A DNA stretch of 64,000 bases from contig CAJFCV020000003.1 in NCBI GenBank assembly GCA_904066235.2, forward strand, positions 6,820,001 through 6,884,000, given 5' to 3'. The DNA is from Bursaphelenchus xylophilus. Taxonomy: Eukaryota; Nematoda; Chromadorea; Rhabditida; Aphelenchoididae. The notes beneath the pieces were generated by a model. It searched no databases. It had not been told where the DNA came from and saw only the letters and a list, made by a program, of their open reading frames with translations. Of the stretch, positions 38,686 to 51,365 are shown in pieces. Numbering within the stretch: position 1 is the stretch's first letter; every line of letters starts with the position of its first letter. Position numbers and translations under genes: made by a program.

Positions 38686-40285
38686 ATGGGTGTTACACTC
38701 GTCCTCTCGCGTAAGTACGGGTTGTTTGCATTTGATGTAATTTTAGGCCTTCCCTTTCTTCTTCGAATCATCACTGGTCTTCCTCGAATCCTTTTCCACC
38801 TTCTTGTGGGAGTAATCAGAGCTTTCTTGCCTTGGAAGTACATTCCCCACAAGGATGTCAGTGGGCAAACTGTGTTGATCACTGGTGCCGCCAGCGGTGT
38901 TGGCCGGTTATTAGCTGTCAAGGTAAGACGTCTATTTTTACTCATATAAATTTCAGTTTGCCAGTCTTGGGTGCCGTCTGGTATTGTGGGACTTGAATGC
39001 CGAGGAAAATAAGAAAACTGCACGTATGTGTGTTCAAGAAGGAGTTGAGGCTTCGACTTATACAATCGACATAACGGACAAGGAAATGGTTGCGGAAACG
39101 GCTCAGAAAGTGCTCGAAAGATACGGATTCGTCGACATTTTGATCAACAATGCTGGAATTGTGACAGGAAAAAAGCTTTTGGATTGCAGTAACGAAGTTT
39201 TCGAGAAGACTATGAGTGTGAATGCCAATGCTTTGTTCTATGTAAGTGTCAATCGTGGATCGCATACTAGTCGCGCCAAAGTATGTAGAATTTTTTTCGC
39301 CGATGTCGCGGGGTGCGCTCGCCGAAAAGTGCATGTCGCTAGTGCAAAAACGGGAAGTCGCAGCGGCGCGGGGGGAAAAACGCACTGTGCACTTTTGCTT
39401 TTAACTTGCTTTAAACAAAGTTTAGAGAAAGCGTACGAAACTGTTTACTCCACGATTTTACCAAAAAAGCCCGAAATTTTCCAAGTCCGAGAAAGTCAAT
39501 TGAAAATCATTCCAAAAATTTTCAAAGTTTTAGCGGTTTCGGCTCGAAAATAATTTTATCAGGAAAAAATTATATTTTTTCCTGAAATTCAATCGGTTGA
39601 AAATGGCGAATCTCAGCTCCAGAAAAACCTTCATGAAAATCGGCGGAGTCTCCGCGGAGAAATCTAAAAAAAGAGGACGGAAGGTTTTAGTGGCCCACCC
39701 TGTAGAATTTTTTCAATTTTTACCTTTGAATTTCAGGTTGCAGTTTTGCGTTAATTTTAGGTAACAAAGCAATTCCTCCCTGCAATGATCGAAAGGGGAA
39801 AAGGGCATGTTGTTGTAGTTTCCTCCATGGCTGGTCGTATTGGAATCAACGGGTTAGTGGATTACAGCACTTCGAAGTTTGCTGCTTGTGGTTTTGCTGA
39901 ATCTCTTCATGCAGAGCTGGCCACATTGAACAAGAATATTAAAACCACTCTGATTTGTCCTTATTATATGAACACTGGAATGTTCGATGGTGTGAAGAGC
40001 TGTTTCCCTCTTTTATTGCCTATTCTAGAGCCAGAGTATGTCAGAGATCAGATCGTTGAGGCCGTGCTGACTGATACTCATGTTGTTTACATGCCTAAGT
40101 TCTGTTACGTCAGTCTCCTAATGAAAGAGTGCGTTTTTTTTATAAATTTATGTTCAACATCACATTGCCTTTGCTAAACCATGCATAGTATGATATTCAG
40201 ATTATTCTCGGTAGACACGGGCGACGCCATCATCGAGGAATGCGGGGTTCACCTTCAGATGGAAAACTTCAAGGGACGTCAATAA
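38686..40285 (+). CDS. Short-chain dehydrogenase/reductase, SDR16C / 17-beta-HSD11 type
   Basis: Five exons: 38686-38710, 38747-38922, 38957-39241, 39761-40128 and 40201-40285; about 312 aa. An N-terminal hydrophobic hairpin (RLPFLLRIITGLPRILFHLLVGVIRAF) would anchor it in ER or lipid-droplet membrane. The Rossmann fold shows the cofactor loop TGAASGVG, NNAG, catalytic Ser (VSSMAGRIG) and YSTSK, so it is active by motif. The C-terminus MENFKGRQ matches the retinol/hydroxysteroid dehydrogenase group that includes RDHE2 and HSD17B11. Likely substrates are retinoids, steroids or fatty alcohols. The first intron is only 36 nt and in frame, so it could be retained. The 519-nt intron 3 contains a dispersed repeat also found just after the gene. 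Confidence 0.88.
39399..39704. repeat. Dispersed repeat copy A, inside an intron
   Basis: About 305 bp closely similar to 40791-41116, in the same orientation. Shared stretches include ACTTGCTTTAAAC, TTTTCCAAGTCCGAGAAAGT and AATCGGCGGAGTCTCCGCGG, and both end GGCC(C)ACCCTGTA. The CACCCTGTA end resembles the termini of other elements in this window. Confidence 0.8.
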
Positions 40286-40790
40286 GATCGTGTGAATTTT
40301 TATCTTTTCAGTATTGTGTATAACTACGACTTTGCTATATTTATTCAACCAATATAAAGTTTTATTTATTTCCGAGTTCTCTGTACCTGTTAATTCCCAC
40401 AATGTTTTGCAAAATGTTCCGGCCGACTAATTTCCGGCCGGGCTTTACGCACACTCAACTTACAAATCTTCCAGTACTGTACCAACGAAACAAAAAAATT
40501 TCTCGTCCTCGAAAAAAATATTTGTACTTCCCCTGTGAGTTCGAAATGCCAACCTCCGTCTCACATCAGAGCACAAACTTGCAGTGGCCTTTGAGAGTCA
40601 TTGAGCAGCTGGAATTGCGCATCGTGACTATGGTTTAACTTCAATCAGGGCGTGCTCCGAGCGTCAAGGTGCCCAAGGCCCGCCCAGCTCAATAGCCAAT
40701 GCCGTTAATTTTTTAAATCTTCTTGAAATTTTTTTTTTTGAAATTTCATGCCATGATGGTAATACAGACAATCGTCTTGTTGCTTTCAAC

Positions 40791-41116
40791 TTGCTTTAAA
40801 CGAGTTTAAGACGAGCACTAGCGACTTTTTACTCCACGACTTCCTCCAAAAAACCAAAAATTTTCCAAGTCCGAGAAAGTCAATTGAAAATCATTCCAAA
40901 ATTTTCTAGGTTTTAGGGGTTTCGGCTCAAAATTAATTTTTCAAAACTTTGGGAAGGCATGAAAAGCTCAATTCAAGATATATTTTTTTTTGAAATTCAA
41001 TCGGTTAAAAATGGCTGGTCTCAGCTCCAGAAAAATATAAATTTTAGGAAAATCGGCGGAGTCTCCGCGGAGAAATCCGAAGAAAAAAGTTGTTAGTTCC
41101 GAGCGGCCACCCTGTA
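40791..41116. repeat. Dispersed repeat copy B
   Basis: Partner of the repeat at 39399-39704, about 500 bp downstream of the SDR gene. It carries a short extra segment in the middle and ends in CCACCCTGTA followed by TAAT. Same orientation, so a tandem-type arrangement flanking the last SDR exons. Confidence 0.8.
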
Positions 41117-41384
41117 TAATTAATTGGCCAAGTGTTCCCTAGTTATGACGTCACGCTTACTTTAATAGAAATAATTAGGTTGATCGGGTCCTAGGAAAGT
41201 TTTCACCTTTTTTTGAGATATTTTGCATGTATTAATATCCGGAAAAAAACTTACGGCTCTTCGCTTTCTAGAGCAAGTTTTTATCATGTTACGATAACTC
41301 AGGGTCAAGACGCAGACAAGGTCAAGACTCGTATTTGACTCAAAACAGTTATTAATAAACTATAATAAAAAGTGTGTGTTAGAA

Positions 41385-41655
41385 TCATAAACGTAATTTT
41401 TTTTCTTCTATCGTGTGGAGAATTCCTAGAGCTGCGACAATTTAAATTTTGTAACTTTCCTGGGAAATAATATACATGTTTTATACGTATGTTTTTCTAG
41501 TGTATTAGAGGAGTGCTTGTTACTTTAAACATCAATTCGATTTTTTCTCGGGCACATTTCTGTAACTTTTTCATTTGCGGACAAAAATTTTAATATGTTT
41601 GTGGCTCTCGGAATTCTCCAAACGATAGAAAAAAGTTTATATGTTAATGATTTCA
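41385..41655. repeat. Foldback repeat, possible MITE
   Basis: Left arm TTCTATCGTGTGGAGAATTC (about 41405) and right arm GAATTCTCCAAACGATAGAA (about 41611) are near complements, with weaker pairing continuing outward on both sides. About 190 bp of unique sequence between them has no coding potential. Confidence 0.5.
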
Positions 41656-43155
41656 CAGTATTAACACAGGCTATGATGCATACATGGAATGGCAATCTCT
41701 TACATTCACCCCGTCCTCGGCTACCCTGGGGCTGGGAAGTTTTTCAAAAAAAAATGAAAATTTTCAAAATCAATAAATTCGACAAGAAATTTGACCCGGG
41801 GCGAAAGGGCCGGGCTTTTTCCAGGCCCGGAATGCACCCATGCGTAGCCAGCTAGCTGCGACAGAACCCTGCTCTCTGGTCAGGAGATAATATTTTAAAT
41901 TTGTCGCATCTCTGCGGTATTATTCATAACTTTGAGCTGTTACATTTATTCAACCAAAATAAATTTTTATTTATATGCGGTCGTCCGTCCGCCGCCTTTT
42001 CGTTTATTTATGCATTCGGCTCCGAAATAAATCAAACGGCCGTGAAACACAATCTCATAATGACCGCGGAATACTTGATGATTGTTTGCAAGAGTGTTTG
42101 GTTTTGGGATGAAAAGTAATCAGGGAAATGGGACCGGCGTCGTTCTCAGGAGCTTCATGTCGAGTGCAGAAACACGGCTCCATCAGATGTTCCACTTGGC
42201 CTTGGAATCCGAGGACTTCTCGAGCTGGAATCGGAGGGGCCTCTCCGTTTCCGTTGCCACCCGATATGTAAAACGATGCTTCACACAGATTTTGAAGACC
42301 CTCCACTTTCTTCATGAAGCTTCAGGCAAACTTCCCGAGAGAGGAGCGTTGCGTCAGCTCCGAGGTGAATGGGGGCGCAATTGGGGCTTTAATGACTGAC
42401 CAACTACCCTAATGACCTGAAGCCCTAATTTCTGATTTACGGTTGATGTATGACGTAGCGCGAACTGCGATGGCCGAGGGGGAATCTGAGGCCCCCGTTG
42501 TCAAAAACTGACTTCCTCCAACTATTGACAGTTTCGCCTTCTAGTGCGGGCCCCGGCCGACGTTTCCCCCGCTCAAACCCTTTCCTCTCTTCCTCCCAAC
42601 TAACTCCCGTAGCTTTTCCACGCCGCTTACCACTAGCGGCGGCCGCCTGCGCTACGCCTGCTCTTACTTTCATACTACTATGTACTATTGCTGACGACTA
42701 CGGGCTTTTATCTTTTTCCCTCCTCTTCTCCCGGCTTTTTGCAGTGCCATGCTCCTATGGACAGTTATTGAATGCCCTGGATGGCATGGGTAAAACGAGT
42801 GGTTTCGCGCATGCGGTCATAGTGATCGAGGCAGAGGGACAGGTCAGAGTTCTTCTCCGGCTTTGTAGGCTTACTCGAGCTCTTCCAATATCATCACAAT
42901 GCTCTTGTCCCATTTCTACCGTAATCCAGGGATTATTGGGCTTATTTATAAATGATGTGCTCTAATAAGCAACTTTTTTTGGGAGGGAAAGTTCTTCTCG
43001 GAAATAAGATTCCTACGAACCTCGGGCCCTCTTTAAGATGACATATACGCACTTAAGATGAACTTAGGGATCAAAAAGCAACGTTTGAAGGTTTGCATCG
43101 TATTTCGAAGATAAATCTTTTTGAGTGATTCCGGGCGATCTTGTCCTATTATTTA

Positions 43156-43328
43156 TGATCATTGCTTCTGCGGGCTTTCTGGTCGTTTACAAGTGGAGAG
43201 GTCATGTCTTGGGCCCACCTTTAGTCGGGCCTATCCATGATGACATTATCTCTAATGAGGACGAAATTCAATCATTGGATTACACCCGAGCAGAAAACCA
43301 ATTGTTTTTGGCGGAACCAATTCCCTAG
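43156..43328 (+). CDS. Possible small single-pass membrane protein, 57 aa
   Basis: From the first in-frame ATG the frame reads MIIASAGFLVVYKWRGHVLG, then an acidic tail (DDIISNEDEIQ...LFLAEPIP) and a stop. The frame is open upstream to 43125, giving a longer hydrophobic helix (DLVLLFMIIASAGFLVVY) followed by the positive-inside KWR. No homologue recognised; no strong acceptor or promoter seen. It may be the last exon of a larger gene or chance. Confidence 0.25.
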
Positions 43329-46300
43329 TTTAATCAAAATGCTGAAATTGCATTCTGATTTAATTACTGTAGTTCCAAATGAGTTGGTATGCTTGTCATG
43401 TCCGGATTAATGGCCTATAAAGATTTAAGATGATTTATTTTGCCGTTTTGGTAGTTGTTTATCGTCTTCCGAGGAGGTTACTTTCGAGCCTTTAAAAGTT
43501 TGCGTCCCATAACTGGATGATAATTGAATCGGGCTTTTTTATTTACCGCCTATGATGGCATTAAAAACCTCTTTTGTCTTCATTATTCGTTTCTCGACAG
43601 TCATAAAATTCCCATATCCATAATTTTGGGACATCATCCCGATTGGTTTCTGTAAAACAATTTGGGAATATAAAGTCCGGACCCGGGTTGATGCGCGCTT
43701 ATCGTAATGGGATCGGGGAGTTGATGGGTGGTCCGAAATACGAATCAAGGAACCGAGTTCAGGCCGGAATTGGTCCGCAGTATCATTTTTTTTAGCGAAC
43801 GTGGGCTTGTCTTAAGTGCAGGAGGTGCTTGAAGCTTTAGGGCCTTGTCATTCGGATGTGCATAATTGCATTTCAGTTTCCGAGTTTCGACCAATCTGCC
43901 AACTTTTTTCTTTATTTCCAAACAGATTTGTCGAATTCGGGGTGGAGCGTTGCAGCAAAGGCGCTCTGATGAGCAAAATAGAGTCAATTATCCCTTCGAG
44001 TTTGGCTCTGCTATCCAAGTTTTGTGCAGAGTGCAAAGGGGAAGCGTTAGCGTGTGAATGTCCCCGGTCCCTGGAAAGGGAGTGCCGTTTCTCTCGTCTA
44101 ATGAACGTGAAATTACCGGCTTGACATAACCTTGACAGGAGTTCGGCGTGACGAACAGTCCGATGTTGAACTGCGAGCATGTTGATGACAGCTCGCGCCT
44201 TGAGGCCTTTGGCCAACAAACTCTCCCCTCTATTCGCGTTTTGTCATGTGTAATATGTAAAAGAGAAGGTCGGTGGTTTGGATGAGGTGCCAAGAGTACA
44301 CGGAGCTTCTTCTTGACCGATATCCGGCTGAGTAAGGAAGAGATAGAGTGGTTCGGGGGTTTGAGGCGCCAAATAATTGGAGTCGAGGACTTCGCAAAGC
44401 CTGAGGGCCGGGAAAAGGACTTAATTGGCTCTGTTTGGTCACTTTGAGCAACATTTTTTCCAATTCCTGCTTTCAAATCCGAGAACGGCGGTGGAGAGTT
44501 GTGGCTTCCTCTTCCGCGGATTGCTTTCATAATTTTGTGTTCCAAGAATGGCCCTAGAACCTACCGGATACGAATAATGAGTCGTTCTTGCCGTATGCTG
44601 GCGGCTTTTGTTTTCCATCTGATTTCCAATTCCTATGCGCAGACTCCAGATTTCGGCCTTACGGGTCTTAATTGGACTCTCTCCAAAGAGGAGGCAGCTT
44701 AAGCGTGCGTTAAGCCTTAACTCCCTCCGTCCAAATTTTAACCCAATTTTGGGAGACAATGATGTTTTGTGGTTTTAATATGAAAGTCATGGCAATTCCG
44801 AGGTACTGCAGTCGGCCCTAACTGGAATGGCGTGACAAAAAGATAAAATTCACCAAAATAAGGACGGGCGCGGAGGGAGAAGAGGGGGAGATGCACAGGT
44901 AATTGGAGTAGCACAGCAGCCTCGATTCCGGCCATCTTAATTCTTGCCTCCGGTTTCGTCGGCTCCCATTGGGACCCCGACGTTCCGGCTTTTTCTGTCG
45001 AGGTCTCGTTTATAAATAGTAAACGCCGATCTCAATTCCAACGATAGCAGACGTCCGAACCACCCCAAAATATATTATATTGCGCTGTCCCGATGATTAA
45101 TTAGGGCCTTATGTAATGACACGTTCGCCGATCTCTGCCCTCCGGCGTCATTCCCAGCGTGCCCAAGATACCGTAAAATTCTGATGTCTTTCGTTTTTGT
45201 TTTTATTTTCTCCATTCCACGATACTTACCGACGGTTGGCCCAAAAACAAGGAGAGGAAAATCTTCTTCGCCTAAAAAATTGTTATGTTTACCTGCTTTT
45301 GGGGCTTGAGTCATGGAAATCAGTTTTCTTCCAGCTTATTTGATTATTTATTCCGCTAGTTTGGGTTCCTTGTATTAATTTGGCACCTCCCCCCCTTCCT
45401 GTTATTTTTTGAATACGGTGACTTATTATTAGGTTTGAATCTAAAGGCCCTTAGGGGGACTTCCTTGGTTTCACGCAGTCCTTTCAATTTTTACGACTCA
45501 AAGATTATTCGCCCGCATTACCGTTCCGTGGATGTCATGCTGCAATCTGTGCAATCGCCGTAGTTATCCGGGTTCCTAATCTCCGTTAGTCAATGTTTAT
45601 GCCTACCTGGGAGCCCTCGTTACGCCTCATTCATCTTTTTCTTTCAATTGGACACCCATGCCTCGGTTATGTCGTTATGTGCTCACTTATGTCGTATGCG
45701 GGTGCCTCTTCGCGGCCTGCAAAATGTCCCGCCAGACCGTGGAGTCACCAAACCGGGTTTCAGCTCGAACGCGTCCATCCTGTGGCGGAATTGGCAACTT
45801 TAAGTCAAACTTCCGGCCGCGTAAAGAGGCCACCGAAAGGGGGGAGACTTTTTTCGTGATTCAAAGCTTCTCCAAACGTTGGGCGTTCACTGTGCTGCAG
45901 AGCGCGGGATTTGGTCGGATTAACGGCTTTTATTCTTATAATTTTCTCTTTTAATGTCATTCTTTTTCCCGGCCAATGTCACAGTTTGTTTCGGAAACTC
46001 ATTATCACTGACGGATGGATGATTTGTTTTCGGCATACTTAGTTGGACCAGGTCACAAAATTCTCTCTTATGAGCGCTTAGAACATTTGCTGACTTTTGG
46101 CGGGCGGGGCGAAATGTGGAAGTGAGAGGCCAGGGGGGAGGTCGGGCACCGAAAATGCGACAATCCATTTTTCGAGCCTTTCGATTATTGCCTTAGGGTA
46201 CAGATGGTTGCCCAACAGGTTGCGCAACGTCACTTCATTGTTCCTATTCCTGGAACGGGAGGATTTCTTTTCCGAGATTATCTTTTATTTTTAATCTATC

Positions 46301-46622
46301 CAAAAATACGATAGAGAGATGATAGAGCACGCTCCTTGTCTGTAGTCAGTCTTTGCGGCCTGTATGGTTCACATATGTATTAATTAATTTGTTATATCTA
46401 TTTCAAGTTCTGGAGAGCTCTTTGCGTATTTTTATTCGACGGTTCCTCAGATTCGCGGCATTTCATAAACACATACCCCTTCCTTTTTAAATTACTCAAT
46501 GCTTTCCCGACACTTTTTCCGTTTGATGAGGGCTAATCCCCTTATCTGGTCGTGTCTTATCTTTTGTCATTTCAGCCCCGTCCAATGTTACGGCGGTAAC
46601 GGACACGTCAACCCACGTCGCA

Positions 46623-49554
46623 ATGCCCAACTCCAGCGATCAGATGTTGGTGCTGCTGAAGGACGCTGTAGCGACGTCACAACCCACAGATGCAGCCTTG
46701 GCCCCGGACGAAGGCTTTGGTCTTTGGGAGAGCATCGGGATTGGGTCGATTCTCCTGATCCTGATCCTGTTCTGTGTGGTCGGCAACTTCTTCGTGATCA
46801 TGGCCATCTTGTTGGAGCGAGATCTTCGATCTCGACCTCAATATTACCTCATCTTCTCGTTGGCTTGCGCTGATCTCTTAGTTGGACTGGTGGTCACACC
46901 CTTGGGGGCATGGGCAACCATAAGACGAGCATGGCATCTGGGGGTCACGTTGTGTGATTTCTGGATCAGTGTGGACGTGTTGGTGTGCACTTCGTCTATT
47001 CTTCATCTCGTCGCCATCGCTCTTGACAGGTGGGTGATATAGAGATAGATTGGGTGTTGAAAAAACGGGGATCCTGAACAAATATTGGGGGCTGCTAATA
47101 TTCCCGGGGCCATCAAAATAGTGACGTCTGTATGTTTGATGGAAAGGCAATTATCTCATTGTTTCCAATAAAAATGATACTTGAAAAATAGCACTTAATA
47201 CAACAAAAGAAGATTCAACGGGACTCATCCAGAATCCATTCGGAAACAAATTTACTTAAATTGTCTGGGAAATTCTCAGGTTTCTCAGAGCAAATAGCAC
47301 ACACACATGGGCTCTTGTACTTAATTGGTATTACATTTGCAGGCCCATATACAGTCTTAATATAGCCTGCGGAAACCACAGGGTTTGTGAAGTTTGGAAA
47401 AACAAAACTTTGTTTGTAATTCGACTACAATTTAATCGCTCAAATTGTAATAGCAGGTTTGCAGGTACTGGAGTATCACCGACATTTATTATGTCCAGAA
47501 TCGGACCCCCAAACGTATCTTCTTCATGTTGCTCACGATTTGGATTGTATCTTTGTTGATCTCACTCGCCCCGATTTTTGGCTGGAAAGATGCTCAATTC
47601 GTGACCAGGGTTCGCGAAGAGCATGTGTGTTTGATATCACAACAAATCAGTTATCAGGTGAGTGAAAAAACGGAGTTTAATTAATGGGACGTCCGTTGCA
47701 GGTGTTCAGCACAGCAACTGCCTTCTACATACCATTATGTGCCATCATCATTGTCTACTACAAGATCATGAGAGCAGCAAAGAAGCGGTTTCGCCGGGAA
47801 AGAGATCGAAAAACAATCCACAGGAATGTGGAGGACCGAACGAAGCTCAGGACCACAAACAATGACGATGATCAGATGCGGATTATTGTAGGTTTTTACT
47901 TTCTGATATAACTACAGGGTCTTTCAAGAAATGTGAAGGAAAGTAGGAGGCTATAACTTTTGGTTGAGGCGGCGCAGAGAGTTCGTTTTTGGAATATGTA
48001 TTTTTCAGTGACATTATTTTTTGCCTACGAAATAACAAGATTTTTAAGTGCAAACTGAGGTCGCTACAACCTTTTGAAAAAAGGGTCTTTTACCCCGAAA
48101 ACCAGGGTTTTTCGGTTGAAAATGATCGAGAAATTTCAGAGTTTTTCGGTTGAAAATCACCAGGAAATGTCAGATTTTTTCGGTGGTTTCGATAGAGTTG
48201 ACGTTGAAAAAAAGGGAAGGATGTTGCCAAGAAGTTGAAAATTAAGCGAAAATTCGGCTACTTTTCATTCTGGCACTTTGGCTAGCCAACCAGTTTTTGC
48301 TAGCAGTTTAAAAGATTGGTTATCATTCCTGCCCTTTGACGCCCATTACACCCTTTTGACTAGTTTTTATAAGACTTCACAGCCATTCTGGTGCCTTGGC
48401 TAGCCGATTCCATGTCCCCCAAATCCCCAAATGAAACACTGAAAATAGACCCGAAATCTGCCCAAAGCTGAGGCTAGCCGAATTTTTGCTTAATTTTCAA
48501 CGTGTTGGCAACATCCTTCCCTTTTTTAAACGTCAATTCTATCGAAACCCCCAAAAGAATCCGGCATTTCTTGATGATTTTCAGCCGAAAAACTCTGAAA
48601 TTTCTCGATCATTTTCAACCGAAAAACCCTGGTTTTCGGGGTAAAAGAGCCTTTTTTCAAAAGGTTGTAGCGACCTCAGTTTGCACTTAAAAATCTTGTT
48701 ATTTCGAAGGCAAAAAATAATGTCACTGAAAAATACATATTCCAAAAACGAACTCTCTGCGCCGCCTCAGCCGAAAGTTATAGCCTCCTACTTTCCTTCA
48801 CATTTCTTGAAAGACCCTGTAAATACCCCGAATTCGATGAACCAGATCCCCGGATTCCTCTTTGATCTGACTAATTAGCGATCTATTTATGCAGTCGCCC
48901 ATTCCCACGGCCGTTCTCGTGCCTCAGGACATTTCCTACTCGACCAAAGCCATAAGTAACGAAAATGGTCACGTGCAGATTAAAGTAAGTCTTACTGTAG
49001 AATTCGATTATTGCCAGGTGAAATACGAAAGTAATACAAATTCGGAAGACCTGGATGACGAGCGCACTCCCATGCAGGTAGGCGATGGTAATCACCAGTA
49101 CGCCGACAAACTCGAGAATGGGAATGGTAAGTAAATTAAGGAGTAATCGATTTACTTTGCCCTTTCACATCTTACAGGCAAGCATAAAACCTTTGGCAAA
49201 CGGAATTCTAGTAGGGGGAAGCGGAAGAAACGGATAAAGGAGAGTGTGGAGACACGCAGAGAACGGAAAGCTTGGAGGACATTGGCCATCATCACGGGTA
49301 CATTCGTGGCCTGCTGGACTCCCTTCTTCCTGGTATCTTTGTATCGACCAATCTGCAATTGCAAGATCCCAGCAGCAGTGGAGGATGTTACTTCCTGGTT
49401 AGGTATGAATAATCAATGTCTTACGAGTAATGTAATGCCTTTAGGATATTTGAATTCGGCGATCAATCCGATCATTTACACGGTGTTCTCAACAGATTTC
49501 CGAATGGCTTTTCAACGAATCATTAAACGAATCTGCTTTCTCAATGAATTCTAA
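46623..49554 (+). CDS. Biogenic amine GPCR, 5-HT1-like (SER-4 type)
   Basis: Six exons: 46623-47029, 47465-47657, 47702-47887, 48895-49126, 49178-49402 and 49445-49554; about 450 aa from the first in-frame Met. Seven helices of a class-A receptor are visible. Key residues: Asp in TM3 (WISVDVLVCTSSILHL) for the amine, DRYW at its cytosolic end, CWTPFF in TM6 and NSAINPIIYT in TM7. The third loop is long and basic/acidic (KKRFRRERDRK; GKRKKRIKE; RRERKAW), as in Gi-coupled 5-HT1 receptors. Helix sequence suggests serotonin, but octopamine or dopamine cannot be excluded. The frame stays open upstream to an acceptor near 46575 (reading NVTAVTDTS), so a 5' coding exon is possible. The 33 nt at 48985-49017 have intron-like borders but are in frame. 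The 1-kb intron 3 holds a transposon. Confidence 0.9.
47913..48821. mobile_element. Inverted-repeat transposon, non-autonomous, inside GPCR intron
   Basis: 909 bp starting TACAGGGTCTTTCAAGAAAT and ending with its complement; the arms pair for about 300 bp on each side with few mismatches. The centre has no transposase frame. TA ends and CAGGGT termini fit the Tc1/mariner group. Confidence 0.82.
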
Positions 49555-50070
49555 GGCAACTATCCGGTCTTGAATCACAGTATGATCTTGTTTTTTTCTT
49601 ATTTCAACCAAGTCACGCTGTGTTTCCACTTCAAACAATTTTCATCAGGGTATCTTCTTTTTCCTCATACGGTGTCAATTCGTGAAATCAAAGCTAATTT
49701 AAAGAGTTTTATGCACTTTCAATTTCAAAACGGGTTTTTGCAGTTTTACATAACTTGTTCAAGAGCACTAAATAAACGGTTAATTATTACTTTGTTCGCC
49801 AGTAGAGTACAGGGCGCGGTAAATTGGCAATGCCTTTGTTTTCGACCAAATTTCTAGATTCCTACTTCCCCCGAATCCTCAGAATTTCCCGTTTTGTTTG
49901 ATACCGACCGCAACGATCGTTGAAAAACTAAACTTTAAGGAATCGATATGTGGCCTATGCCCGGTGTGTGTGCAAAGTTAAGAAAATATGAGCGTCGCAC
50001 CTACGCGAGTCCCGAAAAGGTCCGCTGCGCAAAAAAGGTCCGCTAAAAAAGAGAGGAGAGGGAAGAGCTT

Positions 50071-50290
50071 ACCACCCTGAATTCGAAAATGAATTTTTCC
50101 GGATTGTTACTTGATTCTCTTAAGTAGTAGAAGTATTTTTTTTGTTTTCACATGGGAAGTAAGTGCGCCGCTCAGAAGGGTCGATACTTATCAAAAAAAA
50201 TCTTCAAAGTCGCCTCTTAACACTACTACTTAAGAGAAACAAGTAACGATCCGGGAAAACGAATGTCATTTTCGAAATCAGGATGGCCGA
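50071..50290. repeat. Short foldback element
   Basis: The first and last 70-75 bp are complementary: GTTACTTGATTCTCTTAAGT on the left, ACTTAAGAGAAACAAGTAAC on the right, continuing through TTCGAAAATGA. No coding content. Confidence 0.65.
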
Positions 50291-50300
50291 TTTGGCGCTA

Positions 50301-50842
50301 CGACATTTCGGGTCAGGGACAACTCGGGTCAACGACATTTCGGGTCAACGATACCGTTTAATATTTTCGCTTCGGGACTGGAAAAAAGGAATTTTTTGGT
50401 GAATTTGAAGAATTTTTGAAATGTTTTCGCTTCGGGACTGGGGAAAAAGTGTGCCTGACTGAATATAAACTGTGGTGCTATCAGCACTAAAATTTTGTCT
50501 AAAACCGATAGTACCACCTGGTGCTATATATAGTACCAAGTGTTAAAACCGTGTTTTTGGGCTCTACTAAGCAACAAACCAACACCATTACCGCTTTGTA
50601 CCAAGTGTTAAAATGTGTTTTTGAAAGCAGTACTAGGCACCAAAACAACACCATTAACGTCTAAAAGTATTAAAACATTTCAAAATTTGTTCAAATTCAC
50701 CAAAAAATCCTTTTTCCCAAGTCCCGAAGCGAAAACATTTCGAAATTTTTTCAAATTCACCAAAAAATTCTTTTTTCCCAGTCCTGAAGCGAAAATATTA
50801 AACGGTGTCGTTGACCCGAGTTGTCCCTGACCCGAAATGTCG
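50301..50842. mobile_element. Inverted-repeat element with GGGTCAACGA motifs
   Basis: The arms start CGACATTTCGGGTCAGGGAC and end with the exact complement; the left arm carries one extra ATTTCGGGTCAACGA unit. Inside each arm CGCTTCGGGACTGG blocks occur in opposite orientations. The centre has two direct copies (about 50530-50661) of a 65-bp unit beginning GTACCAAGTGTTAAAA. Confidence 0.7.
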
Positions 50843-51004
50843 GGACGCGGCCGATTTCCCCTAAATCCATTTCTTACTCAAAAAATTTTGTTTGTTGTCA
50901 GTTTTACTGTGGTCTAACAAATAGGTACAACATGTTTGAATAAATGGATCTGAGGATGCAGGCAAAAAGGAATGTGGACTTTTCGCTGAAAAACAAAAAA
51001 GTTA

Positions 51005-51141
51005 TATCAGTCTGTAGGAAAAATAACGGCGGGTCGTCGCATCAAAATTTTTCGTCTTGTCGAAAACGGCAGCCGTCGCAAAGCGATGATGGGCGATTCC
51101 CAGGCGCGACGACCCGCCGTTATTTTCCCGACAGACTGATA
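51005..51141. mobile_element. MITE family copy 4
   Basis: Starts TATCAGTCTGTAGGAAAAAT and ends TTATTTTCCCGACAGACTGA-TA; the centre has GCCGTCGCAAAGCGATGATG. It is the copy with the best-matched GGCGGGTCGTCGC / GCGACGACCCGCC subterminal pair. Confidence 0.8.
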
Positions 51142-51365
51142 GCCAATTCACATCCGGTAAAAAAATTGCCGCACCCTGTACAATTCCAGATAAAGAAAAA
51201 ATCGACACCCGTACGTAACAAAAGCAGAGAGGCAGTTGCAATGGCATGACAATAGAAGGACATGAGTGTTTTGCAATGTCTGGGAATTACATTTTACGCA
51301 AAGAAATAGGATGATAAGACAGAGCAAAACACGTAAATGTCGAGATCAATAAACCGGAAAGACTT

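Larger units (their letters stand above)
40286..46622. other. Gene-poor 6-kb spacer
   Basis: Contains dispersed repeat B, a small foldback at 41385-41655, a GC-rich stretch around 42440-42700 and a weak small-protein candidate at 43156-43328. Other open frames here (for example 43816-44545 on both strands) have no homology or splice context. Probably long-range regulatory DNA of the amine receptor gene downstream. Confidence 0.45.
49555..51365. other. Repeat-filled spacer between convergent GPCR and MAGUK genes
   Basis: Holds three distinct inverted-repeat elements (50071-50290, 50301-50842 and 51005-51141). The first 300 bp is likely the GPCR 3' UTR. No gene seen. Confidence 0.55.

Noticed and set aside
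42498..42965. 155-residue open frame in a GC-rich patch
   Set aside because: No initiating ATG, biased Ser/Pro/Leu composition from GC-rich DNA, and overlapping open frames on the other strand.
43816..44545. Opposed frames of 102-185 residues
   Set aside because: Both strands open over the same DNA, no ATG-plus-splice logic, no homology.
44579..44702. 41-residue frame beginning like a signal peptide (MSRSCRMLAAFVFHL)
   Set aside because: Too short, no Cys or processing sites, no splice or leader acceptor close to the ATG.
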